Origin: Treponema sp.
GTDB lineage: Bacteria > Spirochaetota > Spirochaetia > Treponematales > Treponemataceae
DNA length: 14,546 nucleotides
Reading direction: 5' to 3'
NCBI GenBank assembly: GCA_003455655.1
Contig: DMQP01000171.1
Location: 1-14,546 of the forward strand
Positions 6,983 to 14,445 of the stretch are shown in pieces. Position 1 is the first letter of the stretch, and each line of letters begins with the position of its first letter. A program made the position numbers and the translations under genes. A model generated the notes under the pieces. The model was given only the letters and a program-made list of their open reading frames with translations. It was not told the DNA's origin and ran no database searches.

Positions 6983-8703
6983 AAAATAAAATAAAACAAT
7001 TTCTTTTGTTCTGTGCGATACTTTCATTTTCTAGAGTTAGTCTTTTTGCTGCACAGTTTGATGCAGAAGAACAAAATGTAATTGTTCAGGAAAATAATCA
7101 AAGCGACGCTTCTCATTCAGAAAGTCAGAAAAAAATTGCTCTTGTTATAGGAAATGCTCGCTACAAAGGAACTTTTGATTCTCTTGCTAATCCTGTCAAT
7201 GACGCAAAAGATTTACAAGGAAAACTTATTGATATTGGTTTTGAAGTAAATTGTATTACCGATGCAGACCGAAAGACAATGTATGAAGCCTTTAAAAAAT
7301 TCTACACAGAATGTCAGACAGCAGATATAGCGCTTTTGTATTATTCAGGTCATGGTGTTGAGTCTAATGGAGAAAATTATCTTATACCGGTGCAAGCAAA
7401 TATATCTTCTGAAGCAGATTTAGACAGTGATGCTGTGCTTTTAAATCGTGTTGTTGAACAAAGCCTTGATGTCTTAGGTGGAGCAAGCGGCGGAAATTTA
7501 GTTGTAATTCTTGATGCTTGTCGTTCAAATCCTCTTGCAAAAACGAGAGGTGCTTCTCGTGGACTTGCCGTTATTGATGCTACTCCTGTTGCAGGTTATA
7601 TCATTGCCTATTCTTGTAGACCAGGTACATTTGCCCTAGACGGTGATGGTAGACATAGTCCCTTTACTGCCGCTCTTTTAAATCATATTGACGAACCCAA
7701 TGTTTCTTTTACAGATATTTTAGGAGTTGTTCGTGGTGAAGTTCAGGAGGCAACGCAAAATATGCAGCTTCCGTCTTATACCGCAGAAATAAGTAGCCCT
7801 CTGTATCTAAACGGAAAAGGAAAAGTCAGTCCTCGAAAAACAACAGGCTCTGTTACAGCAAGTGCTTCTGCACTTTATGTTGTAGTTATTGTTCTTTTGT
7901 GTGTACTGCTTGTTGCAACCGTTACTCTTTTTCTTTTGCTTACAGAACGTGGTCGACTAGCAGTTGCAAAAGCATCTGAATCTGTAGCCCGTGGGGTAAG
8001 TGCTGGTAGAAAAAAAGCAACAGCTTTTGCTCAAGTAGCACAGCAAAAAATCAGCAATGTTAAACAAAGTGTTTTGTCGAAAACAGAATCTAAAAAGGAA
8101 GAACTTGTTCAGCCTGAGATTCAATCAAAAGTGCTTGATTCTGTTGTTGTAGGTAAAAGTCTTATTGTTGCAAAAACACCAGTTACCCTTGCTCAGTGGA
8201 ATGAAGTTATGCAGCAAAATGTCGCTTTGGAAACGGTACAGAAAGACTATCCGGTGACAGGTGTTTCTTGGTATGATGCGCTTTCTTTCTTAAATGCATT
8301 AAGTGTAAAAGATAATCTTGAACCTGTTTACAATCTTTCTGATCCAAATAATGTTCTTGTTGATAACAGTAAAAACGGCTGGCGTCTTCCTTCAAAAAAA
8401 GAATGGCTCAGTGCTGCAGGTCATGCTTCGTTAGTAAATGCAGACAGTCAAATGTGGTATGACAAAAATGCAGAAGGAAGTCTTCATGCCTGTGCACAAA
8501 AAGAAGCAAATAAAGCAGGCTTGTATGATATGTTTGGCTTAGTTTGGGAATGGTGTAGCGACAGCCCTTGTTTAGGTCAGCGTGCTCTTATGGGCGGTTC
8601 TTGGGACTGTGACTGTTCGTGGGCTCTTTCTCGAAAAATGCAATCTGTTCTTGCTTCTTACAAAAGCGATAATACTGGCTTTAGAGGAGTGCGTTCTATA
8701 TGA
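6973..8703 (+). CDS. Exported caspase-family (C14) peptidase with TM helix and C-terminal FGE/sulfatase-modifying-like domain
   Basis: The product has 576 residues. An N-terminal signal sequence (KNKIKQFLLFCAILSF, cleavage near LFA-A, residue 26-27) precedes a caspase/metacaspase p20-like domain (54-280). Its catalytic dyad is visible: H127 in YYSGHG and C183 in ILDACRSNP. Other family marks are KIALVIGNARY, LANPVNDAKDL and SPFTAALL. A TM helix (about 299-323) is followed by a basic linker (324-387), so positive-inside topology places the caspase outside and the rest in the cytoplasm. Residues about 388-576 are a compact FGE/SUMF1-type domain (VTGVSWYDALSFLN, GWRLPSKKEW, AGLYDMFGLVWEWCSD, MGGSWD, TGFRGVRS). 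The start overlaps the upstream gene by 10 nt; GGAGG at 6962-6966 sits 6 nt before the ATG. The FGE cysteine spacing is C546/C548 rather than CxxxxC, so it is probably non-catalytic. Confidence 0.92.
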   Translation: MVVKNKIKQFLLFCAILSFSRVSLFAAQFDAEEQNVIVQENNQSDASHSESQKKIALVIGNARYKGTFDSLANPVNDAKDLQGKLIDIGFEVNCITDADRKTMYEAFKKFYTECQTADIALLYYSGHGVESNGENYLIPVQANISSEADLDSDAVLLNRVVEQSLDVLGGASGGNLVVILDACRSNPLAKTRGASRGLAVIDATPVAGYIIAYSCRPGTFALDGDGRHSPFTAALLNHIDEPNVSFTDILGVVRGEVQEATQNMQLPSYTAEISSPLYLNGKGKVSPRKTTGSVTASASALYVVVIVLLCVLLVATVTLFLLLTERGRLAVAKASESVARGVSAGRKKATAFAQVAQQKISNVKQSVLSKTESKKEELVQPEIQSKVLDSVVVGKSLIVAKTPVTLAQWNEVMQQNVALETVQKDYPVTGVSWYDALSFLNALSVKDNLEPVYNLSDPNNVLVDNSKNGWRLPSKKEWLSAAGHASLVNADSQMWYDKNAEGSLHACAQKEANKAGLYDMFGLVWEWCSDSPCLGQRALMGGSWDCDCSWALSRKMQSVLASYKSDNTGFRGVRSI

Positions 8704-10199
8704 AACGAAGCGTCTTGTGTATAAGTGTTCTTTTAGGCCTTTTGGTAACTTCTTGTTCTCGTAAACTTCCTCATGCAACAGGTCTTTTATTTGATGAACA
8801 AAAGTACGACAGTCTTCCTCGCAAAGCACGCTTAGTAACTCGTTCGTACGAAAATCTTCCCCAGTCGGTAAGTCTTCTTCCTTACACACCTTACCCCGGA
8901 GATCAGGGAAATTATGGAACGTGTGTAGCCTGGTCTACAACTTATGCAGGAATGACAACAGCAGCCTCTGTTATGCAAAACAGAACTTCTCGTTCGTTAA
9001 CTTCAGCAAATGTTTTTTCTCCTTACTATATGTTTCAAATGTGTAACCCAGATTCTGACGGACAAGATGGCATGTATACAGAAGATGCGCTTTTGTTTTT
9101 AAAAGAAGTTGGTGTTCCGCTTAGATCAGAAAAAGAAAAACGCTATGTAGATTATTTTGAAAACTTTGATGCTCCTCATGAATATGAAAAAAGTAAAATG
9201 TTCAAAATAGGTTGGTATGCCACTCTCTTTTACTATTCCGCAGATTCGCAGACAAAAATTCTTTCGGTTAAAAAAAGTCTTTCTGAAAAACATCCTGTCA
9301 TTATTTCTTTTTTAGCAACAGATTCTTTTTGTTATTCAACAGGATACTGGAAACCTTCTGCTTCAGATTCTCCTTCTAAAGGAGGAGGTCATGCAATGCT
9401 TGTTGTGGGTTACGATGATAATACCTATGGCGGAAGTTTCCTTATTCAAAACTCTTGGGGAGAAGACTGGGGTAAGAACGGCTATGTGTGGGTCGCTTAC
9501 GAAGACTTTGCAGAATATACTCGTGGTGCCTATGAAATGGGTTCTTCAATTTTTGAATCAAGCCCACATCCTATTGATGACCCTGTGCCAGAACCAGCTC
9601 CGACTCCCAAACCGCAACCAGTTCCAGAGCCTAAAAAAGAAGTTCTTTATAAAGGTAGTTTTGATTTGCCTGTTAAGTTTGAAGATGGTGGAATGAAACT
9701 TTCGTTTAGTAATGGCATTTATAAAACGACAAAAGCTTACGAGTCACTTACAAAGTTTCAACTGTATATGACTAACACAAAGCCTTGCTATGTCTATGCC
9801 TTTGCATCAGATGAGTCAACGGGAAAAACAAATGTTATTTTCCCTTTAGATAATACTTCGCCTGTGTTAGACTATTCGGAAAACACGGTCGTTTATCCTG
9901 CAGAAGATAAGTATATTCAAATGGATATGGAAGAAGGAACAGACTACTTTGTTGTTCTTTATGCAAGTCATGAATTAGATTTAGAACAAATAATGCAGCA
10001 GTATGAAAATGCAGTAGCAAGTGGAATGTCGGGTCCAGAACATTTTAGTGAACGAGTGACTTATGCTTTGGGAAAAGAAAATGTCATTGATTCAAATATG
10101 GTCACTTTTGAAAAGAATCGAGTAGACTTTACTGCATACATAAGTGCAAATCAAAAACCAAAAGTTCTGCCTATTTTGATCCAGATTGAACATAAGTAG
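8700..10199 (+). CDS. Papain-like (C1A) cysteine protease lipoprotein with DUF4384-like C-terminal domain
   Basis: The product has 499 residues. The first 19 residues form a lipoprotein signal ending LLVTSC, with C19 the predicted lipidated cysteine. Residues about 50-285 are a papain-fold peptidase. Q69 of the oxyanion hole (GDQGNYG), nucleophile C75 (TCVAWS), H231 (GGGHAMLVVGYDD) and N251 (LIQNSWGEDWG) are all present, so it should be active. A Pro/Glu/Lys-rich linker (291-313, PEPAPTPKPQP) leads to a domain (about 315-499) resembling DUF4384 (CYVYAFASDESTG, VIFP, DYFVVLYA), a family often found with caspase-like proteins. There is no inhibitory propeptide of normal length. The ATG overlaps the caspase stop (ATGA), with GAGGAG just upstream. 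It ends inside the convergent MEMO gene. The likely location is the outer face of the inner membrane or the outer membrane. Confidence 0.92.
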   Translation: MKRSVLCISVLLGLLVTSCSRKLPHATGLLFDEQKYDSLPRKARLVTRSYENLPQSVSLLPYTPYPGDQGNYGTCVAWSTTYAGMTTAASVMQNRTSRSLTSANVFSPYYMFQMCNPDSDGQDGMYTEDALLFLKEVGVPLRSEKEKRYVDYFENFDAPHEYEKSKMFKIGWYATLFYYSADSQTKILSVKKSLSEKHPVIISFLATDSFCYSTGYWKPSASDSPSKGGGHAMLVVGYDDNTYGGSFLIQNSWGEDWGKNGYVWVAYEDFAEYTRGAYEMGSSIFESSPHPIDDPVPEPAPTPKPQPVPEPKKEVLYKGSFDLPVKFEDGGMKLSFSNGIYKTTKAYESLTKFQLYMTNTKPCYVYAFASDESTGKTNVIFPLDNTSPVLDYSENTVVYPAEDKYIQMDMEEGTDYFVVLYASHELDLEQIMQQYENAVASGMSGPEHFSERVTYALGKENVIDSNMVTFEKNRVDFTAYISANQKPKVLPILIQIEHK

Positions 10200-11745
10200 C
10201 ATCTTCTTCTTCTGCAAATTGAGCTATTGCAGGAACAAGACCTGTTTCGCTTGTGTATTCAAACAACTCTGTCTTAATGTCTGAATTGTGCCAGTCTAAT
10301 GCAAGAAGTGCACCTTCTATGCTTTTGCCTTCACTGTCATACAAAACTCCTAAGTTCCATACGGTGTGCAGTGCGCTAACATATACCAGTGTGTCGTTTC
10401 TTGCATCATTGTATCGAAGAATGAGTACATCATAATTTGTTTGAAACATAAATAAATCTTTTATGTCTGTTGTCTCATTATTCTGTGCGGTAACAACAAG
10501 AATGCTTACTGTTTGTGCATTGCTTTTTTGAGGAACAAAAGAAGTAAGTTCACTTGCGCTTATGCTTTGAACAAAAAGAGTAGTACCATGTTTTGTTTGT
10601 GTAAAGTTTGTTCCTACTTTAGGGTCAAAGATAAGTGCATCAAAGCCAGACAAAAAGCGTGCTTCCTTACCTGCAAGATCTCGCAGTAAAACTTCTGCAC
10701 TGTCGCTTGCATTTTTGTTTCTGTCCCAAATCCAGTAAGTTCGTATGCCTGCATTTACTTGACCAGAACCTGCAATAAGTATTGTTTGATTTTTTGTACT
10801 TTGGTAATAACCTGTGTCTGTTCTCTGTGTTAAAGTAGAAGTTTTTTGTTTGAATCTGTGTATTTGTTCACGGTAAGTATCGTTGTAAAAAGCCCAGTAT
10901 AAGTGCGAGGTAGATTCAACATCATCTCGGGGAATGAAATCGTAAGTGCTTGTCATGTCTATAAGCACAGGAAGATTAGCTTTTGTAAGGCGATTGTATT
11001 CAGTTAAAAAAGTAAGCGTTTCAGGACTGTCTACTTCTATGTAGCGTGGATCTTCTTTGTTTGCAATTGTGTTTTTTGTAACGCTGTCGTGTAAGGCGGT
11101 CATGCGTGGAATCTGATAGTGTGAACAGTCAACAGATGCAACAATAAGTGCGTCTTCGGGAAGTATATCAGAAAGTACGCGCGCTAAAACTTTCATGCTT
11201 TCAAATTCACTGTCGCTTGCAAGCGGTTTAAGCACTATGGGTAAAAGTGCTGCTTGGGGAAAATACTTTCCTAAAAATGGTGTGTGCGCATAAATGGCAT
11301 GTTCTTGTTGCCATAGATCAGACTGAACGCTTATGCTGTTTGAAAGTTCACTTTGGCAAAGTTTGTGCAGTAAGTCTTTTGCAAGTTCAAGTTTTCCTTG
11401 GGGAGTGCAATAGCTTATGTCGTCTGTGGGAATAGTTATGCAAGCTTTTCCTTTTTCGTAATGATCTGGCCCTATAACAACAATAACAGAAGGTTGTAGT
11501 TTTTGTGCAATCGCTTTGTACATACTGTTTTGTTGTGCAGTTGTTATGTCATGGTGGGGAATCATAACAGAGCGCGGTTTTGCATCTGGCATAATGTATG
11601 CAGCTGATTTTTCGTAAATATGTTGCCACATGCCAATGTCGCCTGGATATTGATACAGAACTTCTGTTTGCGCGTAAGAGTAAGCTGTAAAGAAAAGAAG
11701 AGCAGCACTTAAAACAAGCACTGCTCTTTTTGTATTAAATGTCAT
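10171..11745 (-). CDS. Exported MEMO-family (AmmeMemoRadiSam protein B-like) protein with extra C-terminal domain
   Basis: The product has 524 residues. Residues 1-26 are a signal peptide (MTFNTKRAVLVLSAALLFFT, cleavage near YSYA-Q). Residues about 45-290 carry MEMO motifs: PHHD (63-66, usually PHAG), VVIGPDHY (89-97), EHAIYAHTPFLGKYFP (148-163) and ASVDCSHY (203-210), with H64/H65, H96, H149 and H209 as likely metal ligands. Residues about 295-524 are additional. A few segments (TILIAGSGQVNAG, FDALIFD, YDVLILRY) faintly recall CapA/PgsA-type proteins, but I cannot assign the domain. Usual MEMO proteins are about 260-300 residues and cytoplasmic. The start at 11745 is chosen because it gives the ATGA overlap with the upstream stop; an ATG 21 nt earlier is possible. 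It is the last gene of a two-gene operon, with a 29 bp convergent overlap with the papain-like gene. Function unknown. Confidence 0.85.
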   Translation of the reverse strand: MTFNTKRAVLVLSAALLFFTAYSYAQTEVLYQYPGDIGMWQHIYEKSAAYIMPDAKPRSVMIPHHDITTAQQNSMYKAIAQKLQPSVIVVIGPDHYEKGKACITIPTDDISYCTPQGKLELAKDLLHKLCQSELSNSISVQSDLWQQEHAIYAHTPFLGKYFPQAALLPIVLKPLASDSEFESMKVLARVLSDILPEDALIVASVDCSHYQIPRMTALHDSVTKNTIANKEDPRYIEVDSPETLTFLTEYNRLTKANLPVLIDMTSTYDFIPRDDVESTSHLYWAFYNDTYREQIHRFKQKTSTLTQRTDTGYYQSTKNQTILIAGSGQVNAGIRTYWIWDRNKNASDSAEVLLRDLAGKEARFLSGFDALIFDPKVGTNFTQTKHGTTLFVQSISASELTSFVPQKSNAQTVSILVVTAQNNETTDIKDLFMFQTNYDVLILRYNDARNDTLVYVSALHTVWNLGVLYDSEGKSIEGALLALDWHNSDIKTELFEYTSETGLVPAIAQFAEEEDATYVQSGSK

Positions 11746-12749
11746 CGGTAACGGCGTCCGCCCCATTCAACAACAGCAAAGCCTGAACGACTTGCAGGCG
11801 TCAGTGTTTGTTCCTTTGTTTGAATAGGAGCATCGAGCACTTTGTGATCAAAATACACTCGAATTACAGAATCTGGTTTTGGAGAAACAGTAAGCGGTGC
11901 TTCTGCATTTATTCTTTCTGGTGAGTAGAAGGTAATGAAGATGTAAGGTTTGTTTTGCTTTGTCAGTTCGGGAATCCAGTATTCAATAAAATCTGCAATT
12001 TCTTTTTCGTTTAGTCCGAGAATGGAAAGTTTTTCGGTAAAGAAAGTGTTTAGTTCTGAAGCTTTAACCACAAAACCTTCGCTTGTGTCTATAGGACTTT
12101 CACTGTCTTTGCTTTCCCAGTACAAGTAAGGGTATGTTTCTTTTGTTTTTTGGTCAACAATAGTTCCATCGGGATTAGCAGTTACTTTCCAACCTTTTCC
12201 CATTTCTGGAATTGATTCGGTAAGTCCACCTTGGGGAGCAACACTAACTTTTACCGTTTGTGTTTTTTTGGGGTAAAGGTAAATAACTGGTTTTGCTCTT
12301 TCTGCCATTCCGCCTTGGTACACATAGAACACATAGTTAAAGCGCTTGTAGCGTCCGTCTTTAAACTTTGCAATAAAACGATAGTAGTTTGCCCCAAAAG
12401 TAAGATTGTCGAGTTTACCACCAACGTTGTACATAAATTCAGTTTCTCCTGCTTTGTACTGGGTGAGTGTAAAGTCGTCTATGGGAACTCCAGGAATTTT
12501 CTTTGAACCGTTTTCTAAGTATTCGTCAATGTTTTCTGCAGTTCCACTTGTCCAAATGACGCGTATAGAAACACAATCTGAAGAAACACTACCAGTAAAG
12601 GTGTAGCGGTAGTTGTCAAGATTGTCGGTGTTGTAAACGTATTCGTCATCTCCGTTTTCAGGGTCGGTAATGGTGATGTAAGAGTAACCAGCACCAAAAG
12701 CGGCCGTCAATACTGCCATACAGGCAAAAAAGGCAAAAAATTTCTTCAT
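11742..12749 (-). CDS. Secreted protein of the 'KPVIYLYP' family, function unknown
   Basis: The product has 335 residues. MKKFFAFFACMAVLTAAFGA is a signal peptide, so the protein is exported. Residues about 22-147 are beta-rich and may form an Ig-like sandwich. Residues 152-335 belong to a conserved bacterial family I remember only by its motifs: AKPVIYLYPKKTQTV, GKGWKVTANPDGTI, YPYLYWES, FVVKASELNTFFTEKLSILG, IADFIEYWIPEL, IRVYF and GFAVVEWGG. No catalytic motif is obvious. The ATG at 12749 is chosen over an in-frame one at 12809, because it begins the signal peptide and because the upstream region is a consensus promoter and terminator. Its stop overlaps the ATG of the MEMO gene (ATGA), so the two are translationally coupled and probably act together. 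Confidence 0.85.
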   Translation of the reverse strand: MKKFFAFFACMAVLTAAFGAGYSYITITDPENGDDEYVYNTDNLDNYRYTFTGSVSSDCVSIRVIWTSGTAENIDEYLENGSKKIPGVPIDDFTLTQYKAGETEFMYNVGGKLDNLTFGANYYRFIAKFKDGRYKRFNYVFYVYQGGMAERAKPVIYLYPKKTQTVKVSVAPQGGLTESIPEMGKGWKVTANPDGTIVDQKTKETYPYLYWESKDSESPIDTSEGFVVKASELNTFFTEKLSILGLNEKEIADFIEYWIPELTKQNKPYIFITFYSPERINAEAPLTVSPKPDSVIRVYFDHKVLDAPIQTKEQTLTPASRSGFAVVEWGGRRYR

Positions 12750-12784
12750 ACAGATAGAGTAGAAAAAAAAAGACTGCATGTCAA
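12750..12784 (-). promoter_or_regulatory. Consensus promoter of the KPVIYLYP-MEMO operon, leaderless geometry
   Basis: On the minus strand a perfect TTGACA (12784-12779) is followed by a 17 bp spacer, TACTCT (12761-12756), 6 nt (ATCTGT) and the ATG at 12749. The predicted transcription start is the A of the ATG, and there is no Shine-Dalgarno. The spacer contains the T-tract of the htrA terminator. Confidence 0.75.
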
Positions 12785-12818
12785 TAATGAAGTTCCCCTC
12801 ATAAAGCATGCAGCCTTT
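12763..12818 (-). terminator. Rho-independent terminator of htrA
   Basis: Read on the minus strand, AAAGGCTGCATG (12818-12807) pairs over 12 bp (one G-U) with CATGCAGTCTTT (12780-12769). The 3' arm runs into nine consecutive T residues (12771-12763). The 26-nt loop can fold again as a 6 bp hairpin closed by a GGAA tetraloop (ATGAGG...CTTCAT). It starts about 20 nt after the htrA stop. The 3' arm and T-tract overlap the next promoter. Confidence 0.85.
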
Positions 12819-12838
12819 ATACTTACTGTCAGTCTGTT

Positions 12839-14329
12839 TTAGTTAGGTATACGATAACGGGCGGTTGAAATGGTATGACCGTCAGAATAGACATCAAAGT
12901 AAACTTGAGAATTCTTTTGGGTATCAAGAGCGGCATAGAATTCTTTTACGTTGCTGACACTTGTTCCGTTAACCGCAGTTATAACATCTCCTGTTTGAAG
13001 ACGAAGAGCTGCCGCAGGTGATTTTTCCTGAACACTGGTAATAACCACACCTTTAACGCCTTTTTCTACAGAGAGTCTGTTTCTGAGTGCATCTGTAAGC
13101 GGAGAAATAGTGAATCCTGGCCACAGTTTAGAATTGTCTGCAGAAACTTCTTCGTCGCGACTGTCAATTTTAACCGTAATGGTAACAGTCTGTTTTGCAC
13201 GGCGAACAGTAAAGCTTGCCGTTTGTCCTGCACGCAAGTTTCCAACATCGCGCACTAACTGATCGGTGTCTTTTACTGTTTTTCCGTTAAGAGCGGTAAT
13301 GTAGTCTCCTGCCTGAAGTCCGCCTTTCATTGCTGGGCTTCCTATAAACACTTGTGAAACAAATGAACCTGAAACATCTTCAACTTCCAGTTCCTTTTTG
13401 AAGTCTGTAGTAATATCGGCAAGACTTGCACCCAACCAACCGTATGTTATTTTTCCGTCGCTTATAAACTGGTCAATGGCAGTTTTAATGTTGTTGATAG
13501 GAATAGAAAAGCCTAAGCCTTGACTTCCACCAGATTGAGAGGCAATCCAGGAGTTAATGCCTATGACTTCACCGTAAATGTTTATTAAGGGACCGCCAGA
13601 GTTTCCTTGGTTAATGTCTGCATCTGTCTGAATAAAGTCACTTATAGAACCAATTTGAGCTCCACTACGACCTGTTGCACTAACAATTCCCTGAGTAACA
13701 GAGGCAAAGTATCCCAAAGGGCTTCCCATGGCAAGACAAATGTCTCCCTGTTGAACAAGGTCACTGTCACCCAGTGTTGCAACTGTTATGCTAGAAGGAT
13801 CATCGCACTGGAAAGAGACTAAAGCTATATCCATTCGTTCATCTTTTCCTACTAGAGTGCCTTCGAATTCCCGTTCATCGTTAAGTCTGATAGTGATTTT
13901 TTTAGCATCTCCTGCTACATGTTCATTTGTAAGAACATATACCGTCTTTCCTGTTTTACGCACTATAAAGCCTGAACCCAAACCTTGAGATTCGTATTCG
14001 CGAGTTCCGCTTCCAGAGTCTCCGTTACCAAAGTTAAAAAAGTATTCAAAAGGATTATATGTTTGTACAGTCTGTGTTGTGGTAACATCAACTTCAACAA
14101 CTGCTGGTAACACTTCTGAACTTATGGAACGAAATGTCGTCTGTAGGGCTTGCGTTACCGCCAGTGCATCTGCCGGTATTTTTACTGCCGCTTCTGAAGC
14201 AGAGCGATTTTCTTGAGCAAAAGCTACATTTGCTGAACCTTTATTGACTTTGCATGAAAGTGCAAAAATGCCGAATGCTACAGCTGTTGCAGCGGTAACT
14301 GTTAGTATGCCTTTAGTCCATTTTTTCAT
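12839..14329 (-). CDS. HtrA/DegP-family periplasmic serine protease with two PDZ domains
   Basis: The 496-residue envelope quality-control protease has an N-terminal export signal. It may be cleaved after AFA (residue 38), or processed as a lipoprotein at C26 (FALSC, a loose spirochaete-type lipobox), or remain as an anchor. The trypsin-like domain (about 60-290) has the full triad: H137 (LTNEHVAG), D167 (ERMDIAL) and S244 (QGNSGGPL). A glycine/serine-rich LA-loop-like insert is at 100-112. PDZ1 spans about 296-388 (YGWLGASL, GGLQAGDYITALNG) and PDZ2 about 405-485 (AALRLQTGDVITAVNG). It degrades or refolds misfolded exported proteins, and the PDZ domains bind exposed C-termini. The start is fixed by GGAGG (14343-14339), 9 nt before the ATG. 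It is followed by a strong terminator. Symbol left blank, since degP, degQ and htrA cannot be separated here. Confidence 0.96.
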   Translation of the reverse strand: MKKWTKGILTVTAATAVAFGIFALSCKVNKGSANVAFAQENRSASEAAVKIPADALAVTQALQTTFRSISSEVLPAVVEVDVTTTQTVQTYNPFEYFFNFGNGDSGSGTREYESQGLGSGFIVRKTGKTVYVLTNEHVAGDAKKITIRLNDEREFEGTLVGKDERMDIALVSFQCDDPSSITVATLGDSDLVQQGDICLAMGSPLGYFASVTQGIVSATGRSGAQIGSISDFIQTDADINQGNSGGPLINIYGEVIGINSWIASQSGGSQGLGFSIPINNIKTAIDQFISDGKITYGWLGASLADITTDFKKELEVEDVSGSFVSQVFIGSPAMKGGLQAGDYITALNGKTVKDTDQLVRDVGNLRAGQTASFTVRRAKQTVTITVKIDSRDEEVSADNSKLWPGFTISPLTDALRNRLSVEKGVKGVVITSVQEKSPAAALRLQTGDVITAVNGTSVSNVKEFYAALDTQKNSQVYFDVYSDGHTISTARYRIPN

Positions 14330-14361
14330 GGGAAGAAACCTCCGTCTATTTTCTTACTGCT

Positions 14362-14370
14362 AATATAACA
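14362..14370 (-). promoter_or_regulatory. Probable extended -10 promoter of htrA
   Basis: On the minus strand TGT (14370-14368) precedes TATATT (14367-14362), giving an extended -10. The start site would be near 14355, leaving a leader of about 26 nt that carries the GGAGG ribosome binding site. No good -35 is seen at 16-18 bp, and no recognisable heat-shock operator such as CIRCE is present. Confidence 0.4.
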
Positions 14371-14445
14371 ACTTTTCTGCCATTTGTGTTACTGTTTCTA
14401 TACTAATAACAAAGTTTTATTTTGTTAAGAAATCCTTACTACTTA

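Noticed and set aside
8500..8703. C-terminal FGE/C-type-lectin-like domain as the variable region of a diversity-generating retroelement, as described in Treponema (TvpA).
   Set aside because: No reverse transcriptase, accessory gene or template repeat is visible in the window, and no second near-copy of this segment was seen.
8572..8889. Antisense open frames (for example 8572-8889 minus, 1685-2182 minus, 4141-4575 minus).
   Set aside because: They lie wholly or mostly within well-supported genes on the other strand, have low-complexity or cysteine/serine-rich translations, and show no family motif or ribosome binding site.
12750..12809. Upstream ATG at 12809 for the KPVIYLYP protein.
   Set aside because: The added residues fall in the terminator/promoter, and the signal peptide begins at the ATG at 12749.
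14254..14329. Lipoprotein signal in HtrA (FALSC, C26).
   Set aside because: The -3 residue is A and a normal signal-peptidase site (AFA-Q) lies 12 residues on; the lipobox cannot be decided from sequence, so it is not listed as a feature.
14380..14412. TGTTA...TAACA inverted repeat between htrA and the right-edge promoter as an operator.
   Set aside because: It has only 5 bp arms in an AT-rich stretch where such repeats are expected by chance.
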